From Bacillota bacterium (GTDB lineage Bacteria > Bacillota_A > Clostridia > Lachnospirales > Lachnospiraceae), in contig JAEYMU010000056.1 of the NCBI GenBank assembly GCA_023407175.1, positions 186,001 to 250,000 on the forward strand: 64,000 nt of DNA, written 5' to 3'. Positions 34,738-44,290 of this stretch are shown in pieces. The notes under the pieces were generated by a model. That model saw only the letters and a program-made list of their open reading frames with translations. It had not been told where the DNA came from and ran no database searches. The number at the start of each line of letters is the position of its first letter. Position 1 is the stretch's first letter. A program made the translations under genes and the position numbers.

Positions 34738-35703
34738 ATGGTTCTTCAATATTCTCACAAGGATCAAATGCCCCACTCTGTTCTTGTTTCTCATTCCGCC
34801 GACGACAGCATGGCCCTTAAACGGGAGGGCGGAAGTTATCATCTTTCCAGGCAGGTGGCAGATGGCTATCTGCAAACCCAGCAAGTTTCTCCCGGTTTGT
34901 GCTTAATGCAATCGGAGTTGTCTTTTAGCAAAGATACCGTATTTCGGGAAGATTATCCGGAGTGCAGAACGCTTCTGCTTTCCTTCTGTCTGGACGGAAT
35001 TTGGGAATGGAATTACCGGGAAGCGAGATACGGAAGCTATCAGCTTTCCCCGACGGAATGCAGTCTCCAAAGCGGTACGGTTCACCAATGTGAGGATTGT
35101 TATACCGCAGGAAAAACCTATCGCAGCCTGAGCGTTTCTCTGGATCAGAACCGCTTTTCGGATTTTTCGGCTTATCTGGAAGCCGCTCACCTGCTAAGAC
35201 CTGATCATAAAATCTGCACACATGTGTTTGCGAGTACGCCTCGCGTACGTCTGATTTTGCAGCAGCTTTTGGAGTGCCCGCCACAACAGCAGCTTAGGAG
35301 GCTTTATCTGGAAGGAAAAATTCTGGAACTGTTATCTGTGTTTTGCAGCGATATCCTTGAAAAAAAGGAAAGCGGTTCCGATATCTCAAAAGGAGATTAT
35401 CAATGCCTGATACGGGCGCGCGCGTTCATAGACGAGCACTTCCTTCACCCTCTGACAATTGCACAGATTGCGGGGGCCTCATATTTGAGCGAGACAAAGT
35501 TAAAGCGAGGATTTAAAACTTGCTTTGGCTGCACCGTATATGAATATATTATGGAAAAGCGCATGGAAATGGCATATAACCTGATGCAGACTGAGAGATA
35601 TAAAGTAAAAGACGTAGCATGGATGGTTGGGTATTCTAATGTAAGCCACTTTATTGATGCGTTTCGTAATCGCTACGGAATTACTCCCGGAGGTATTAGC
35701 TGA
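34738..35703 (+). CDS. AraC-family regulator (YbtA-like context)
   Basis: About 321 residues. The C-terminal ~100 hold two AraC helix-turn-helices: LTIAQIAGASYLSETKLKRG and VKDVAWMVGYSNVSHFIDAF, ending RNRYGITPGG. The N-terminal ~200 residues form a sensor domain that may bind a siderophore, as in YbtA/PchR-type regulators. The ATG at 34738 follows GAGGGGG. It is divergent from the YbtPQ-like genes and carries its own iron-type operator. It probably activates the ABC pair through the direct repeats when metal is scarce. Confidence 0.8.
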   Translation: MVLQYSHKDQMPHSVLVSHSADDSMALKREGGSYHLSRQVADGYLQTQQVSPGLCLMQSELSFSKDTVFREDYPECRTLLLSFCLDGIWEWNYREARYGSYQLSPTECSLQSGTVHQCEDCYTAGKTYRSLSVSLDQNRFSDFSAYLEAAHLLRPDHKICTHVFASTPRVRLILQQLLECPPQQQLRRLYLEGKILELLSVFCSDILEKKESGSDISKGDYQCLIRARAFIDEHFLHPLTIAQIAGASYLSETKLKRGFKTCFGCTVYEYIMEKRMEMAYNLMQTERYKVKDVAWMVGYSNVSHFIDAFRNRYGITPGGIS

Positions 35704-35725
35704 TTTATCTGATAAGATAAAAAAA

Positions 35726-35760
35726 GAGCTATGTTTTTCATCTTTAGAAAAACATAGCTC
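35726..35760. terminator. Bidirectional terminator between AraC gene and yolD-like gene
   Basis: GAGCTATGTTTTTC (35726-35739) pairs perfectly with GAAAAACATAGCTC (35747-35760). TTTTTTATT follows on the plus strand, and a T-rich run follows on the minus strand. Confidence 0.8.
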
Positions 35761-35804
35761 ACATTTTTTATTAGAACCAGAAAATTGCTCTTCTACACAC
35801 AAAG

Positions 35805-36125
35805 CTACTCTTGGAACATATCACACTTTAAATCAGAAATATCAGCAAAAGCTATCCTCGTATTAACAATCTCCAATGTTCTACTTGCAGCATCTATTCG
35901 TGTTACCATTCCGGTTACCCGCACATATTCTCTATCCTGAAAATATTCCACAGTAATTATGTCTTCTTTCCGAAGCTGCCTTAACTTCCGATCTAATTCC
36001 TCCTTCTGCTCTTCCGACAGATCACGTTTAGGAACGATAATCCGTTCTTTTTCTGCCACTGCTTCCCGAAACCCTTTTAATGCATCAAAGGGCATAAATT
36101 GTTTAGCACGGTTTCTCCTGTCCAT
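35805..36125 (-). CDS. YolD-like protein
   Basis: About 106 residues with the YolD family start RRNRAKQFMPFDALKGFREA, a charged helix (RDLSEEQKEELDRKLRQLRK) and a small beta domain (VRVTGMVTRIDAASRTLEIV). YolD proteins are small partners encoded beside UvrX/UmuC-like Y-family polymerases and mobile elements. The ATG at 36125 follows AAGGAG and lies 10 bases after the polymerase stop, so the two share the LexA-type promoter upstream of the polymerase. Confidence 0.8.
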   Translation of the reverse strand: MDRRNRAKQFMPFDALKGFREAVAEKERIIVPKRDLSEEQKEELDRKLRQLRKEDIITVEYFQDREYVRVTGMVTRIDAASRTLEIVNTRIAFADISDLKCDMFQE

Positions 36126-36135
36126 TTTACTCCTT

Positions 36136-37401
36136 CTATTCTCCACTTTTATGGCCTCCAATCTGTCTGTTACGTTCTATGGTGGTACCAGCTTCCTGCA
36201 GATCCATTCCACGCACAAGAGCATTTTCACCAAACTTTTCTTTGATTTCCAATGCTGCCTTCTGTAGCTTCCTGTCCTTTTCCCGTTCTGCCGGATCGGT
36301 AAATAAGTCATACTGTTCGTAAGCTTCATTAACGATATTATTACATGACAGACTCAGCCGCCGTATTGGTTTGCTCTTATCCACGATACGCTCATACAGT
36401 CTCATCACATGAGGTATGATCGTTCGGTAGGAATTAGTTGCAACAGATATGGGTGTAGTTCCTATGGCCGGCTTTAGTTCCAGTTCATTAGCATATCCAA
36501 TCATCAATGACATAGAATCAGTAACCACATTTTTATCTGCCATATCCAGACATAAGGTATCAACCATCTCCTTTACGATCAGCCTGCACTCCTCAAAGCT
36601 GTAATTCCTTGCAAGCACCTGCCCGCTGGACATGGAATTGCTTTTTGGCCTATATGCCTTAATATCCTCCATGGTAGTTGTTTCCCTTCCCCAGGCGTGG
36701 TCTATCAAAAGCTCCGCATCAATGCCAAACACTCGGTATAGCAAATCTTCATTTGTTTGGGTAATATCGCCCATATTGACAATACCTATACTATTCAGTC
36801 TGTTTGCAATTCCTTTACCTATTCTCCAAAAGTCAGTCAGAGGCTGGTGTTTCCACAATATTTTTTGGAAGAGTTCTTCATTCAGATATCCGACATTGTC
36901 TTTCGCATGCTTTGCCATAATATCCAGTGCCACCTTTGCCAGATACAAATTTACTCCAATTCCTGCTGTGGCAGTAATTCCTGTGGACCTTTTAATATCC
37001 CCCATAATCCGTAACGCCAGTCCCCTTGCACTCATATGATACATGGGAAGATAATGCGTCACGTCAAGAAACGCCTCATCAATGCTATAGACATGGATAT
37101 CCTCTTTCGCAATATATTTTAAATATATAGCATAAATATCGGCAGAATACTTAATGTAGAGTTTCATTCTTGGCTGTGCCATAATATACTGCACATCTTT
37201 GGGTATCTGAAATACCCTGCATCGGTTCTTGATTCCCAATGCTTTCATGGATGGTGAAATCGCAAGACAGATTGTTTTCTCACTTCTCTCCGGGTCAGCC
37301 ACCGCGAGATTAGTAATCAGTGGATCAAGCCCACGCTCCACACATTCTACAGAAGCATAAAATGATTTAAGATCAATACATAAATAAATCTGCTCTTTCA
37401 T
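36136..37401 (-). CDS. Y-family DNA polymerase (UvrX/UmuC-like)
   Basis: About 421 residues. It has the catalytic motifs LCIDLKSFYASVEC (first aspartate) and VYSIDEAFLDVTHYL (SIDE motif), a thumb with HhH (LTDFWRIGKGIANRLNSIGI), and a little-finger domain. These are error-prone translesion polymerases. The first-motif DLKSFYASVE is that of the UvrX/YqjW branch common on plasmids and integrative elements, rather than chromosomal DinB. The ATG at 37401 follows GGGAGGTG. A LexA-like box lies upstream, so SOS induction is expected. Confidence 0.85.
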   Translation of the reverse strand: MKEQIYLCIDLKSFYASVECVERGLDPLITNLAVADPERSEKTICLAISPSMKALGIKNRCRVFQIPKDVQYIMAQPRMKLYIKYSADIYAIYLKYIAKEDIHVYSIDEAFLDVTHYLPMYHMSARGLALRIMGDIKRSTGITATAGIGVNLYLAKVALDIMAKHAKDNVGYLNEELFQKILWKHQPLTDFWRIGKGIANRLNSIGIVNMGDITQTNEDLLYRVFGIDAELLIDHAWGRETTTMEDIKAYRPKSNSMSSGQVLARNYSFEECRLIVKEMVDTLCLDMADKNVVTDSMSLMIGYANELELKPAIGTTPISVATNSYRTIIPHVMRLYERIVDKSKPIRRLSLSCNNIVNEAYEQYDLFTDPAEREKDRKLQKAALEIKEKFGENALVRGMDLQEAGTTIERNRQIGGHKSGE

Positions 37402-37449
37402 CCAGGAAACACCTCCCACTTTTTTCGTTACCATGGTCTTTCAATTCTC

Positions 37450-37478
37450 ATTATATTACCAGAACATATGTTTGTATA
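37450..37478 (-). promoter_or_regulatory. SOS promoter with LexA/DinR box
   Basis: AGAACATATGTTTG (37461-37474) matches the Gram-positive LexA consensus CGAAC-N4-GTTCG in most positions. It sits in the spacer of a minus-strand promoter (TATACA, 17 bp, TATAAT at 37450-37455) upstream of the polymerase gene. Confidence 0.65.
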
Positions 37479-37559
37479 TATGTTTTTTCTGGAATTTTAC
37501 ACTATAAATTTTGAGTCATCAATACTTTCGAAAAAATAAAAGGACTATGCTCAAAATCA

Positions 37560-37600
37560 AAACAAAGGCATCAAAATTTGCTATTTTGATGCCTTTGTTT
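37560..37600 (-). terminator. Terminator of the lipase operon
   Basis: An 18-bp perfect stem: AAACAAAGGCATCAAAAT (37560-37577) with ATTTTGATGCCTTTGTTT (37583-37600) and a 5-base loop. It lies just past the stop of the larger lipase on the minus strand. Confidence 0.75.
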
Positions 37601-37614
37601 TACCCATTTTAATG

Positions 37615-38955
37615 TTACAATCCTTTTGACTTCAATCCCTTAACAATATCGACATAAAACTCACAAACATCAAACTCCTGGATATTCTTTCGCATTAAGT
37701 CAATCATATCACCGTGAGAAATCCCTCTATTTCTTTTTGTTGAGTAACATCCCAAATAATCACCGTGTTTTGACGACTCAACTGTAACAAAACCATCGTT
37801 TTCGCCTTCATTAGGTGCAATCAATGCATAGCCGATATTCAAAGGGAAGCCGGCGCTGAACATACTGCTCATTTTAGATGCAGCACTTTGATAAAGAACG
37901 CACTCTTTATTAGTAACTCTTTCATTAAACTCTGCACATTTACTTGTAGTTAAATCATAAATTCCGTTATAAAAGTCAGGTGTTTTATCACCCAATCTTA
38001 AATACGCTGAATTATATTTTTTTGCAAGGGAAAGCACAAATTTTTCAGGAAATATCTCTAATAAACGGTCAACAAATTTACAACCCTTGTGAGGTGTGCC
38101 AATTGTAGTTAAAGATGCTACATTTTTATCAATACCCAAACAGCTGATTGCATATCTTGCATCCAGTCCGCCTTTGGAGTGACCTATTATATTAACTTTT
38201 TCACACTTTTCCTTTTCAATTATCTTGAGTATTTGCTCTTTGAGCTCATTTGCACAGATTTCCATTGATGTTGCTGACTGTTGATTTCCGTAATAAATTG
38301 TTGCTCCGTTTTTAACTAACTCACGGGGAATTCTGCCCCAATAGTTGAACAACTGCCAGTCCCTCCAGAATATACCATGAACCAGCAAAATCGGGTATTT
38401 CGTTTTGCAAATCTCGCTTTCTTTTCTTTGATTATTCAACTCAATTTTTAATATTTCAAATGTGTATTCTCTACGGACAATATGACAGCATTTCCAAAGC
38501 AGTATTACATTAAGTATCGGAATCCACCAGGTGAAAAACAGCGAAATTTTTAAAACTATTCCGACTTGTGATGAAGTAGCTATCATACGTAATAGTCCGT
38601 TCCATAGCAATATCAAAATCGCAACAAAGGAAACCAGAGAATTGGCGACTAATGCAATTGATGTGATTGTTTCCGTTTTATGAGTTATAAAAATGTATAA
38701 ATATATCAGAGCTTGTAATACAAAAATCATACAGGCATTAACTATTAACTCATAGCCATTAATCATTATTGTTAATTTTTTTGTGCCTTCTGTTGACTTG
38801 ATTGGAATAATATTATACTTTATAAAGTATGTAACAAGCAAAACAACAGCTATGATACCAGTTATTGAGCTTAGCTTTAATGCATCCATTAAGATTGCTA
38901 CATTTAATAATAGAAGGATAAGTATAACACTTAGTATTCTTTTTAGAAGAACCAT
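37615..38955 (-). CDS. Membrane-anchored lipase-like alpha/beta hydrolase
   Basis: A 446-residue protein. The first ~185 residues hold about five membrane helices (SVILILLLLNVAILM, ITGIIAVVLLVTYFI and others). The remainder is an alpha/beta hydrolase of the bacterial triacylglycerol-lipase type, with the oxyanion motif PILLVHGIF, nucleophile elbow IIGHSKGGLDARY (Ser), an aspartate candidate in APNEGENDGFVTV and the late histidine in GISHGDMID. The elbow reads GHSKG rather than the more usual GHSQG. The catalytic domain is a paralogue of the next gene upstream. Substrate unknown; membrane lipids or esters are plausible. Confidence 0.72.
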   Translation of the reverse strand: MVLLKRILSVILILLLLNVAILMDALKLSSITGIIAVVLLVTYFIKYNIIPIKSTEGTKKLTIMINGYELIVNACMIFVLQALIYLYIFITHKTETITSIALVANSLVSFVAILILLWNGLLRMIATSSQVGIVLKISLFFTWWIPILNVILLWKCCHIVRREYTFEILKIELNNQRKESEICKTKYPILLVHGIFWRDWQLFNYWGRIPRELVKNGATIYYGNQQSATSMEICANELKEQILKIIEKEKCEKVNIIGHSKGGLDARYAISCLGIDKNVASLTTIGTPHKGCKFVDRLLEIFPEKFVLSLAKKYNSAYLRLGDKTPDFYNGIYDLTTSKCAEFNERVTNKECVLYQSAASKMSSMFSAGFPLNIGYALIAPNEGENDGFVTVESSKHGDYLGCYSTKRNRGISHGDMIDLMRKNIQEFDVCEFYVDIVKGLKSKGL

Positions 38956-38982
38956 ATTAATTATTCCTTTGCTTTACCATAT

Positions 38983-39813
38983 TTAATATCCTGAAGCTTT
39001 TAATTCAGCTACAATTTGGCAATAAACATCGCAGATGTCATCAATACGTTGAGATGATTTCTTGCTGGAAAGTCTCATTCTTCTTATATCAACTTCATCA
39101 GCATGCGATATTCCACGTTTCGTAGATCCTCTAAAAACACCCCTGAAGTTTGTCCATGCGGCAGATTTCGGTGTGACAAGCCCATCATTTTCACCCTCAA
39201 TAAGATTGACAACAAAATGCGGAATTAACATAAACATGTCACTCAAGGAATTGTTCATTACTGCCGCATAACTCTGATAATAAACGTCTAACGAATCAGG
39301 ATTGTCATTATTAAATTTCTCGGCAAAATCTGTAGTGAACTGTCCGCAAACGTTGTAAAAATCCGGTTTTGCATCACCAAGCATTCTAAACCACAAATTT
39401 GTAAATACCGATACTAATCTTAATAACACTTTAGGTAGTTTAAAAATTACAACCATCGTTTTTGAACCATGATGAGGAGTTGCAATGGTCGTTAAACTTG
39501 CAATTTTTGAGGACATATCAAGAGAGGAAATGACATATCTTGACTCAAGTCCGCCTTTCGAGTGAGCTATTAGATTAACTTTCTCCGTACCGGTTTCCTC
39601 AATTATCTTTTCAATTCTATTTTTAATTATAATCGCATTATTCTCTATCGTCGCCCAACTGTCCTGATGTCCATAAAATATACTGCAACCATTATTCATC
39701 AAAGCTTTAGGAATTCTCCCCCAATAATTCAGATATTTTCTATCACGAAAGCCTGCCCCGTGAATTAAAACTACAGGATACTTTGTTTGACATTTATCGC
39801 TTATGTTATTCAT
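38983..39813 (-). CDS. Lipase-like alpha/beta hydrolase, cytoplasmic paralogue
   Basis: A 276-residue protein collinear with the catalytic half of its neighbour: YPVVLIHGAGFRDRKYLNYW, LIAHSKGGLESRYVISSL (Ser nucleophile), TTIATPHHGSK, LIEGENDGLVTP (Asp) and GISHADEVD (His). It lacks the membrane region and any signal peptide. CGGGAGAA precedes the ATG. Tandem position, 27 bases apart, and shared motifs show a duplication in which one copy has membrane helices. Confidence 0.72.
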   Translation of the reverse strand: MNNISDKCQTKYPVVLIHGAGFRDRKYLNYWGRIPKALMNNGCSIFYGHQDSWATIENNAIIIKNRIEKIIEETGTEKVNLIAHSKGGLESRYVISSLDMSSKIASLTTIATPHHGSKTMVVIFKLPKVLLRLVSVFTNLWFRMLGDAKPDFYNVCGQFTTDFAEKFNNDNPDSLDVYYQSYAAVMNNSLSDMFMLIPHFVVNLIEGENDGLVTPKSAAWTNFRGVFRGSTKRGISHADEVDIRRMRLSSKKSSQRIDDICDVYCQIVAELKASGY

Positions 39814-39865
39814 TTCTCCCGGCTACACCCCACTATATCTCTACTGCTTAAGCCTTGTCGACAAG

Positions 39866-40678
39866 TTATTTATCTAATATTTCTATTCGCCTGTTCTTTT
39901 TGTTGTATATCACAACGGTTACAATTGAAATGAGAACAATCACGGCATTTGCGGCAATGGTTCCCGCCCAGGTCGCAGGCGGGATGCCAAAGGCGTAGCT
40001 TGCCGCATTGAACATGGTGTGGCATAATACACACATAAACACACGGCCTTTGCCTGATATTTTGCAGATTGCCCCGTATAAAAACCGAAACGCAATGATT
40101 TGAACTGCAAACATCCAAAAGTCAATGAGTCCCTCATAGTGGCCCGTCCCCGGAATAAAGAAGAGAGGGATATGCCACAAAAGCCAAATGACTCCGACAG
40201 AAACAGAAGATAAAACAAAACCATATTTTTTGTCAAGCTCAGGCTGCAATATGTACATCCAGCCAGCTTCCTCCAAGCCGCCGATAATAAGATTACCGGG
40301 CAGGGAAAGGAAGAACATATAAAATGGAAGTACCATTTCCGTGCGGCCTGAAGCTGCAAGATGTATCAAAAAATACAGTGCGAGCCCTGCAACAACGAAT
40401 AAATAGAGAGCTATGTTATTTTTGGCATAAAAAACAGTTTTCAACCACTCCTTAAAATCTGCTATTTTGTTATTTTTCTTCAAAACGATATATGAAGCAA
40501 TAGCGGGAGACAAAATATAAATTGCAAAAGGAATATTCATTCCAAATTGCTGTAACGATTGAACAAAAGAGTGAACCGAAAATCCGAATTGCCCAAGAGC
40601 AATTAAAGCCCCTGACACAAGATAGGCTATACCAAATGTCAGAATCGTAAATTGTACTATGATTTTTTTGTCTGTCAC
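39866..40678 (-). CDS. CPBP family intramembrane metalloprotease
   Basis: A 270-residue polytopic protein with about eight hydrophobic segments and the CPBP motifs GGLEEAGWMYIL (EExxW variant of EExxxR), LLWHIPLFF (histidine) and LCHTMFNA (HxxxN). It differs from the family member at 2.2 kb, which has EExxxR. The glutamate-tryptophan form is typical of the 'YdiL/Abi' subgroup. Substrate and partner are unknown. No tight operon partner is seen. Confidence 0.78.
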   Translation of the reverse strand: MTDKKIIVQFTILTFGIAYLVSGALIALGQFGFSVHSFVQSLQQFGMNIPFAIYILSPAIASYIVLKKNNKIADFKEWLKTVFYAKNNIALYLFVVAGLALYFLIHLAASGRTEMVLPFYMFFLSLPGNLIIGGLEEAGWMYILQPELDKKYGFVLSSVSVGVIWLLWHIPLFFIPGTGHYEGLIDFWMFAVQIIAFRFLYGAICKISGKGRVFMCVLCHTMFNAASYAFGIPPATWAGTIAANAVIVLISIVTVVIYNKKNRRIEILDK

Positions 40679-40822
40679 GATTTCTTCACCTCATGTTTTG
40701 AAGTATACATTAAATTTCAGTATCTTACAACATTGATTTAGGGGGCCGCCGGCGGTATAAGTATATTTGTAAGTGCTGTGAATTCTCCTATTTTTATAAT
40801 CCGTTTGTTTTGATAAATATGT

Positions 40823-43207
40823 TTATTCCGTAACCAGGGCATAAGCGGAAATTTTACGAATTCTCCACGTGATCAGCATGGATAAAAGGTAGGAGAACAC
40901 AATAGTAGCCGCACCGAAAGAAACCACCCAGTATGGATCTACAATAAATCCAGCTTTCATTACACCCATGCTTTTCATAGAAAGTGACATCATCGGGTTT
41001 GTATAAAATGCACCTAGAAGTGTTCCGATTACAGCACCGATTGTTATTGGAATCGTAAAGCTGATGGAAAGCTGATTCATTAATTGATAAGTGGTAAAAC
41101 CAATCGCTTTTTGGATGCCAAGCTCCCGTTTTTTGCGAATTACCGAAGACCCGATAACGAAATATAAAACCAAGGTGACTACAAGTAAGGTAATAACTAG
41201 CATGGCAAGCCCCATTGCGGCTACAACCTTCTGATAAGATGCCATCCCCTCCGCCATTTCTTTATCAAAATTTACAGCAGCCAGCAATATACTCTTATCA
41301 AATTTACTCTCTAATGCAGCAACAAATTTTTCCGCATCAGTTCCTTTATCTAAATAAATATATAAAGACTGGTGCTTAAAATTAGCGTTAAGCTGTTCAT
41401 AATCTGTTGCAAGAATAGAGGTGTTCAGTCCCCCCATCTGAGAACCGTTTGATAATCCAACCACCTTAAACTGTCCCTCATTTTCTCCAAAACCAACCGT
41501 AACAGTATCACCAATGGTTTTATCCAGTCTTCCGGCTAATATTCCGGCGAGAGTGATTTCATTTTTATTTTCAGGATATCTTCCTTCATATACCAATCTT
41601 GTCTCTTTTTTATCATAATCATCCATTACATAAGCAGCAACTTCCATACCCTCGACTTTTATTTTCACTTCATCTAAATATTGCACCTTCCGAACATGCT
41701 CCATGCTTTCGATGGTTTTCACTGCTTCTGCTTGATCCATCTCCGGATTTAGCACAGCAATTGCGTTGCAAATTTCCATACCTGGAACCTCCGCAAAAGC
41801 TTTTGTATCAATTGTTGTATTGTAATACATAATTACGCCAAATACGCCGCTAAATGTAACTGCAATAAGAATAACAATAATCATCACATTCTGCTTCATA
41901 CTTTGCAATATAGATTTTAAGGCTAATGCAATCGGTAAATTACGGTTTGCCTTTTCAAGCTGCAGATGATTTCTTTTATACTTGCGGGCAGTGGTTTCGC
42001 CACGAAGCGCATGAATGGGATTCAACTTACTGATACGACGAGCTGCTATAAATGCTATAAATAAAATAATCAACAGTAATATTAATAATGTCACCCCACT
42101 GACACCAGCATCAAAGCCCTGTTCCCATTTAAGTCCCGATTGCTGTTCAAACACAGCGGAGACGGCAGGCAGTGCAGGGTAAGAAAGAGCAATACCAATA
42201 AGACTTCCAATACCCGCAATCAATGAAAACTGCAATATAATAGAGAGAATTATTTGCCGGCTTGTATAACCGACAGACTTTAAGGAACCTATCTTCATAA
42301 TGTCTTCTTCAATGCTATTAACAATTCTGAAGCGAACAACCAGTAAGCAGACAATAACAATAATCGAGGCAAACATTACCATCATCGCCGAGATCATGGT
42401 TGCCATCATGCAACGGGCTAATTGGATCAATTCGAGGTCAATGACAACAAGCATGGTAGACGGATCAGCTGCCATTAACGAAGCGGAATTCAAATTAAGT
42501 AAATTACGGATACCGCTTTCAATTGACGGTACATTTTTCACATCATCTAAATTAGTAAATACTACATGAGTGAGATATTCTGAATTGTTTAAAATGTCTT
42601 TCACCTTTTGATAGGTATCTTCCGGCAGATAAAAGCTGATATATCCGGTGTCTGTCGAACTGAAATAGACATCCTCGGTATAACCCTTCACTATAAAAGT
42701 AATCGCTTTTACTTCTTTTGTTTCTTCATCCGTGTATTTAAGTTCTATTTTATCATTCAGCTGATAGCCGCTGACAGCTTTAAAAATATCGGGAATATAA
42801 ACAGACATATCTTCAGCAGGCAAATGTTCACCAACGAATTTCCACTTACTTATTTCTCTTTTCTCTTCCATATTGGTGAACATGATCGGGAAGGATTTTT
42901 CTTCCCCTTTCGATAAAATATCTGCCTCCAGCACGAGTCCTTCAAGCGTTTGCGTTTGCTTTACATGTTCATTTTCATTGATATAAGTTTTAACTTCATC
43001 CGTATATATCTTATCCGGTATCGCAAAATAAGCATCCGATGCTCCCAGTTCCTCTTTCAGATTGTCAAAATAGCTGCCGTAGTTGATAACAACTAAAAGA
43101 CCAGAGTTTAAAAGAAGTGCCGCTATGAGAAACATGATCACCAAAGTCGCGGAGGCAGATTTTGTTTTACGTATATTCGAGGTTGCATGCATCCATAATT
43201 TCTTCAC
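40823..43207 (-). CDS. MacB/FtsX-type ABC permease
   Basis: About 794 residues with two FtsX core regions: an N-terminal helix and extracytoplasmic MacB_PCD-like domain, helices near the middle (MVMFASIIVIVCLLVVRF and following) and a second set at the C-terminus (AMLVITLLVVTLVLYFVIGS). RRISKLNPIHALRGE is a standard FtsX phrase. The GTG at 43207 lies just after the ATPase stop, with GGGGTGG as ribosome site; ATG codons further upstream are inside the ATPase gene. Such systems export peptides or detect antimicrobial peptides. No two-component system is adjacent. Confidence 0.8.
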   Translation of the reverse strand: MKKLWMHATSNIRKTKSASATLVIMFLIAALLLNSGLLVVINYGSYFDNLKEELGASDAYFAIPDKIYTDEVKTYINENEHVKQTQTLEGLVLEADILSKGEEKSFPIMFTNMEEKREISKWKFVGEHLPAEDMSVYIPDIFKAVSGYQLNDKIELKYTDEETKEVKAITFIVKGYTEDVYFSSTDTGYISFYLPEDTYQKVKDILNNSEYLTHVVFTNLDDVKNVPSIESGIRNLLNLNSASLMAADPSTMLVVIDLELIQLARCMMATMISAMMVMFASIIVIVCLLVVRFRIVNSIEEDIMKIGSLKSVGYTSRQIILSIILQFSLIAGIGSLIGIALSYPALPAVSAVFEQQSGLKWEQGFDAGVSGVTLLILLLIILFIAFIAARRISKLNPIHALRGETTARKYKRNHLQLEKANRNLPIALALKSILQSMKQNVMIIVILIAVTFSGVFGVIMYYNTTIDTKAFAEVPGMEICNAIAVLNPEMDQAEAVKTIESMEHVRKVQYLDEVKIKVEGMEVAAYVMDDYDKKETRLVYEGRYPENKNEITLAGILAGRLDKTIGDTVTVGFGENEGQFKVVGLSNGSQMGGLNTSILATDYEQLNANFKHQSLYIYLDKGTDAEKFVAALESKFDKSILLAAVNFDKEMAEGMASYQKVVAAMGLAMLVITLLVVTLVLYFVIGSSVIRKKRELGIQKAIGFTTYQLMNQLSISFTIPITIGAVIGTLLGAFYTNPMMSLSMKSMGVMKAGFIVDPYWVVSFGAATIVFSYLLSMLITWRIRKISAYALVTE

Positions 43208-43208
43208 A

Positions 43209-43967
43209 CTACCACCCCATTTCCGAAAGGAAGGAGTTGAGTTTTTCATGCCGTGATTTATCTCCACTCACATATTTACCCAAATTGCATTCACCACCAA
43301 TTACACCGTCTTTGATATAAATGATTCGGTTGCCGCGTCTGGCAGAATGCAGATCATGTGTAACCATAATAATGTTTTGCCCATCATTATTTATTTCGGT
43401 CAAAACATCCAGCACCGCATTTCCCGATGCAGAATTTAACGCTCCGGTAGGTTCATCCGCAAAAATAACCCTCGGCTTATTAATCAGAGCGCGAACAATG
43501 GCAGCACGCTGATTTTCTCCACCCGAAAGCTGTGTCGGAAACTTTCTCCATATCATTTCGGTTAAACCAACCTTTTGCAGTAATTCTTTCGCATTTGCAA
43601 TAATAGACTTTTTGTCTCCTCTGACTAAAAGGCCGCTTGCTAAAATATTATCTAAAATACTCATATTATCCAGCAAGAACATTTGCTGAAAGACAAAACC
43701 ACAGTTTTTCCTGCGAAACACCGCCAGCTTATCGTTATTCAGCTCGGCAATTTCAGCGTCAAAGAAGCGAATTGCTCCGCTTGTCGGTCTGTCCATCCCG
43801 GATAAAGCATAGAGTAAGGTGGATTTGCCCGCACCGGAGGAACCCATAATAACAGTGTAATCCCCTTCATAAAACTCAATATCAAGATTTTTTAATACCT
43901 GCTGTTCCTGCGTACCTGATTTAAAACTCTTACTAAGTTTGTTGGTCTTTAATATAACCTTTGCCAT
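43209..43967 (-). CDS. MacB/LolD-type ABC ATPase
   Basis: A 252-residue ATPase with MGSSGAGKSTLLYALSG (Walker A), LSGGENQRAAIVRAL (signature), VIFADEPTGALN (Walker B; Asn replaces the usual Asp after GAL) and MVTHDLHSA. It is coupled to the FtsX-type permease, whose GTG lies one base past its stop. The pair is a typical MacB-like module. Confidence 0.85.
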   Translation of the reverse strand: MAKVILKTNKLSKSFKSGTQEQQVLKNLDIEFYEGDYTVIMGSSGAGKSTLLYALSGMDRPTSGAIRFFDAEIAELNNDKLAVFRRKNCGFVFQQMFLLDNMSILDNILASGLLVRGDKKSIIANAKELLQKVGLTEMIWRKFPTQLSGGENQRAAIVRALINKPRVIFADEPTGALNSASGNAVLDVLTEINNDGQNIIMVTHDLHSARRGNRIIYIKDGVIGGECNLGKYVSGDKSRHEKLNSFLSEMGW

Positions 43968-44157
43968 TCTTTCTCTCCCTCTAAGTTGTTTTTATTAAGG
44001 ACTGTAATATCAAATAAATAATTCCTTTCATTCGATTGGTGTAATTACAAATTCCCATTACAATAATTTCATTATATTGGTAATTATAATAATGTAAATA
44101 GTTGTAGCCTAAGAGGTAAGTTTTTGAAAGTAAGAGGTGAACTTTTCTTTATGAAAA

Positions 44158-44290
44158 TATAAATAAAGGCTTTCAAAAAAGATGCCGCCTGAGCCTGGTA
44201 GGGCCTTGGCGGCGAAATGATTATTAATCAATGTTTTAATCATGAGAAGTTTGAGAATTCAATATTAGGCTCCTTCGTAGAAGCTCAGAC
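44158..44290 (-). repeat. Dispersed HVE-type repeat, copy lacking the HVE end
   Basis: GATGCCGCCTGAGCCTGGTA (from 44175) and GGGCCTTGGCGGC match the copy at 63 kb. On the minus strand the flank reads LRRSLILNSQ, matching KPEKLNSQ in the copy at 60.4 kb. The RHVE end is absent, and the repeat reaches the 3' end of the GyrI-like gene. The remainder of the 317-base gap 43968-44284 holds no gene that I can see. Confidence 0.5.
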
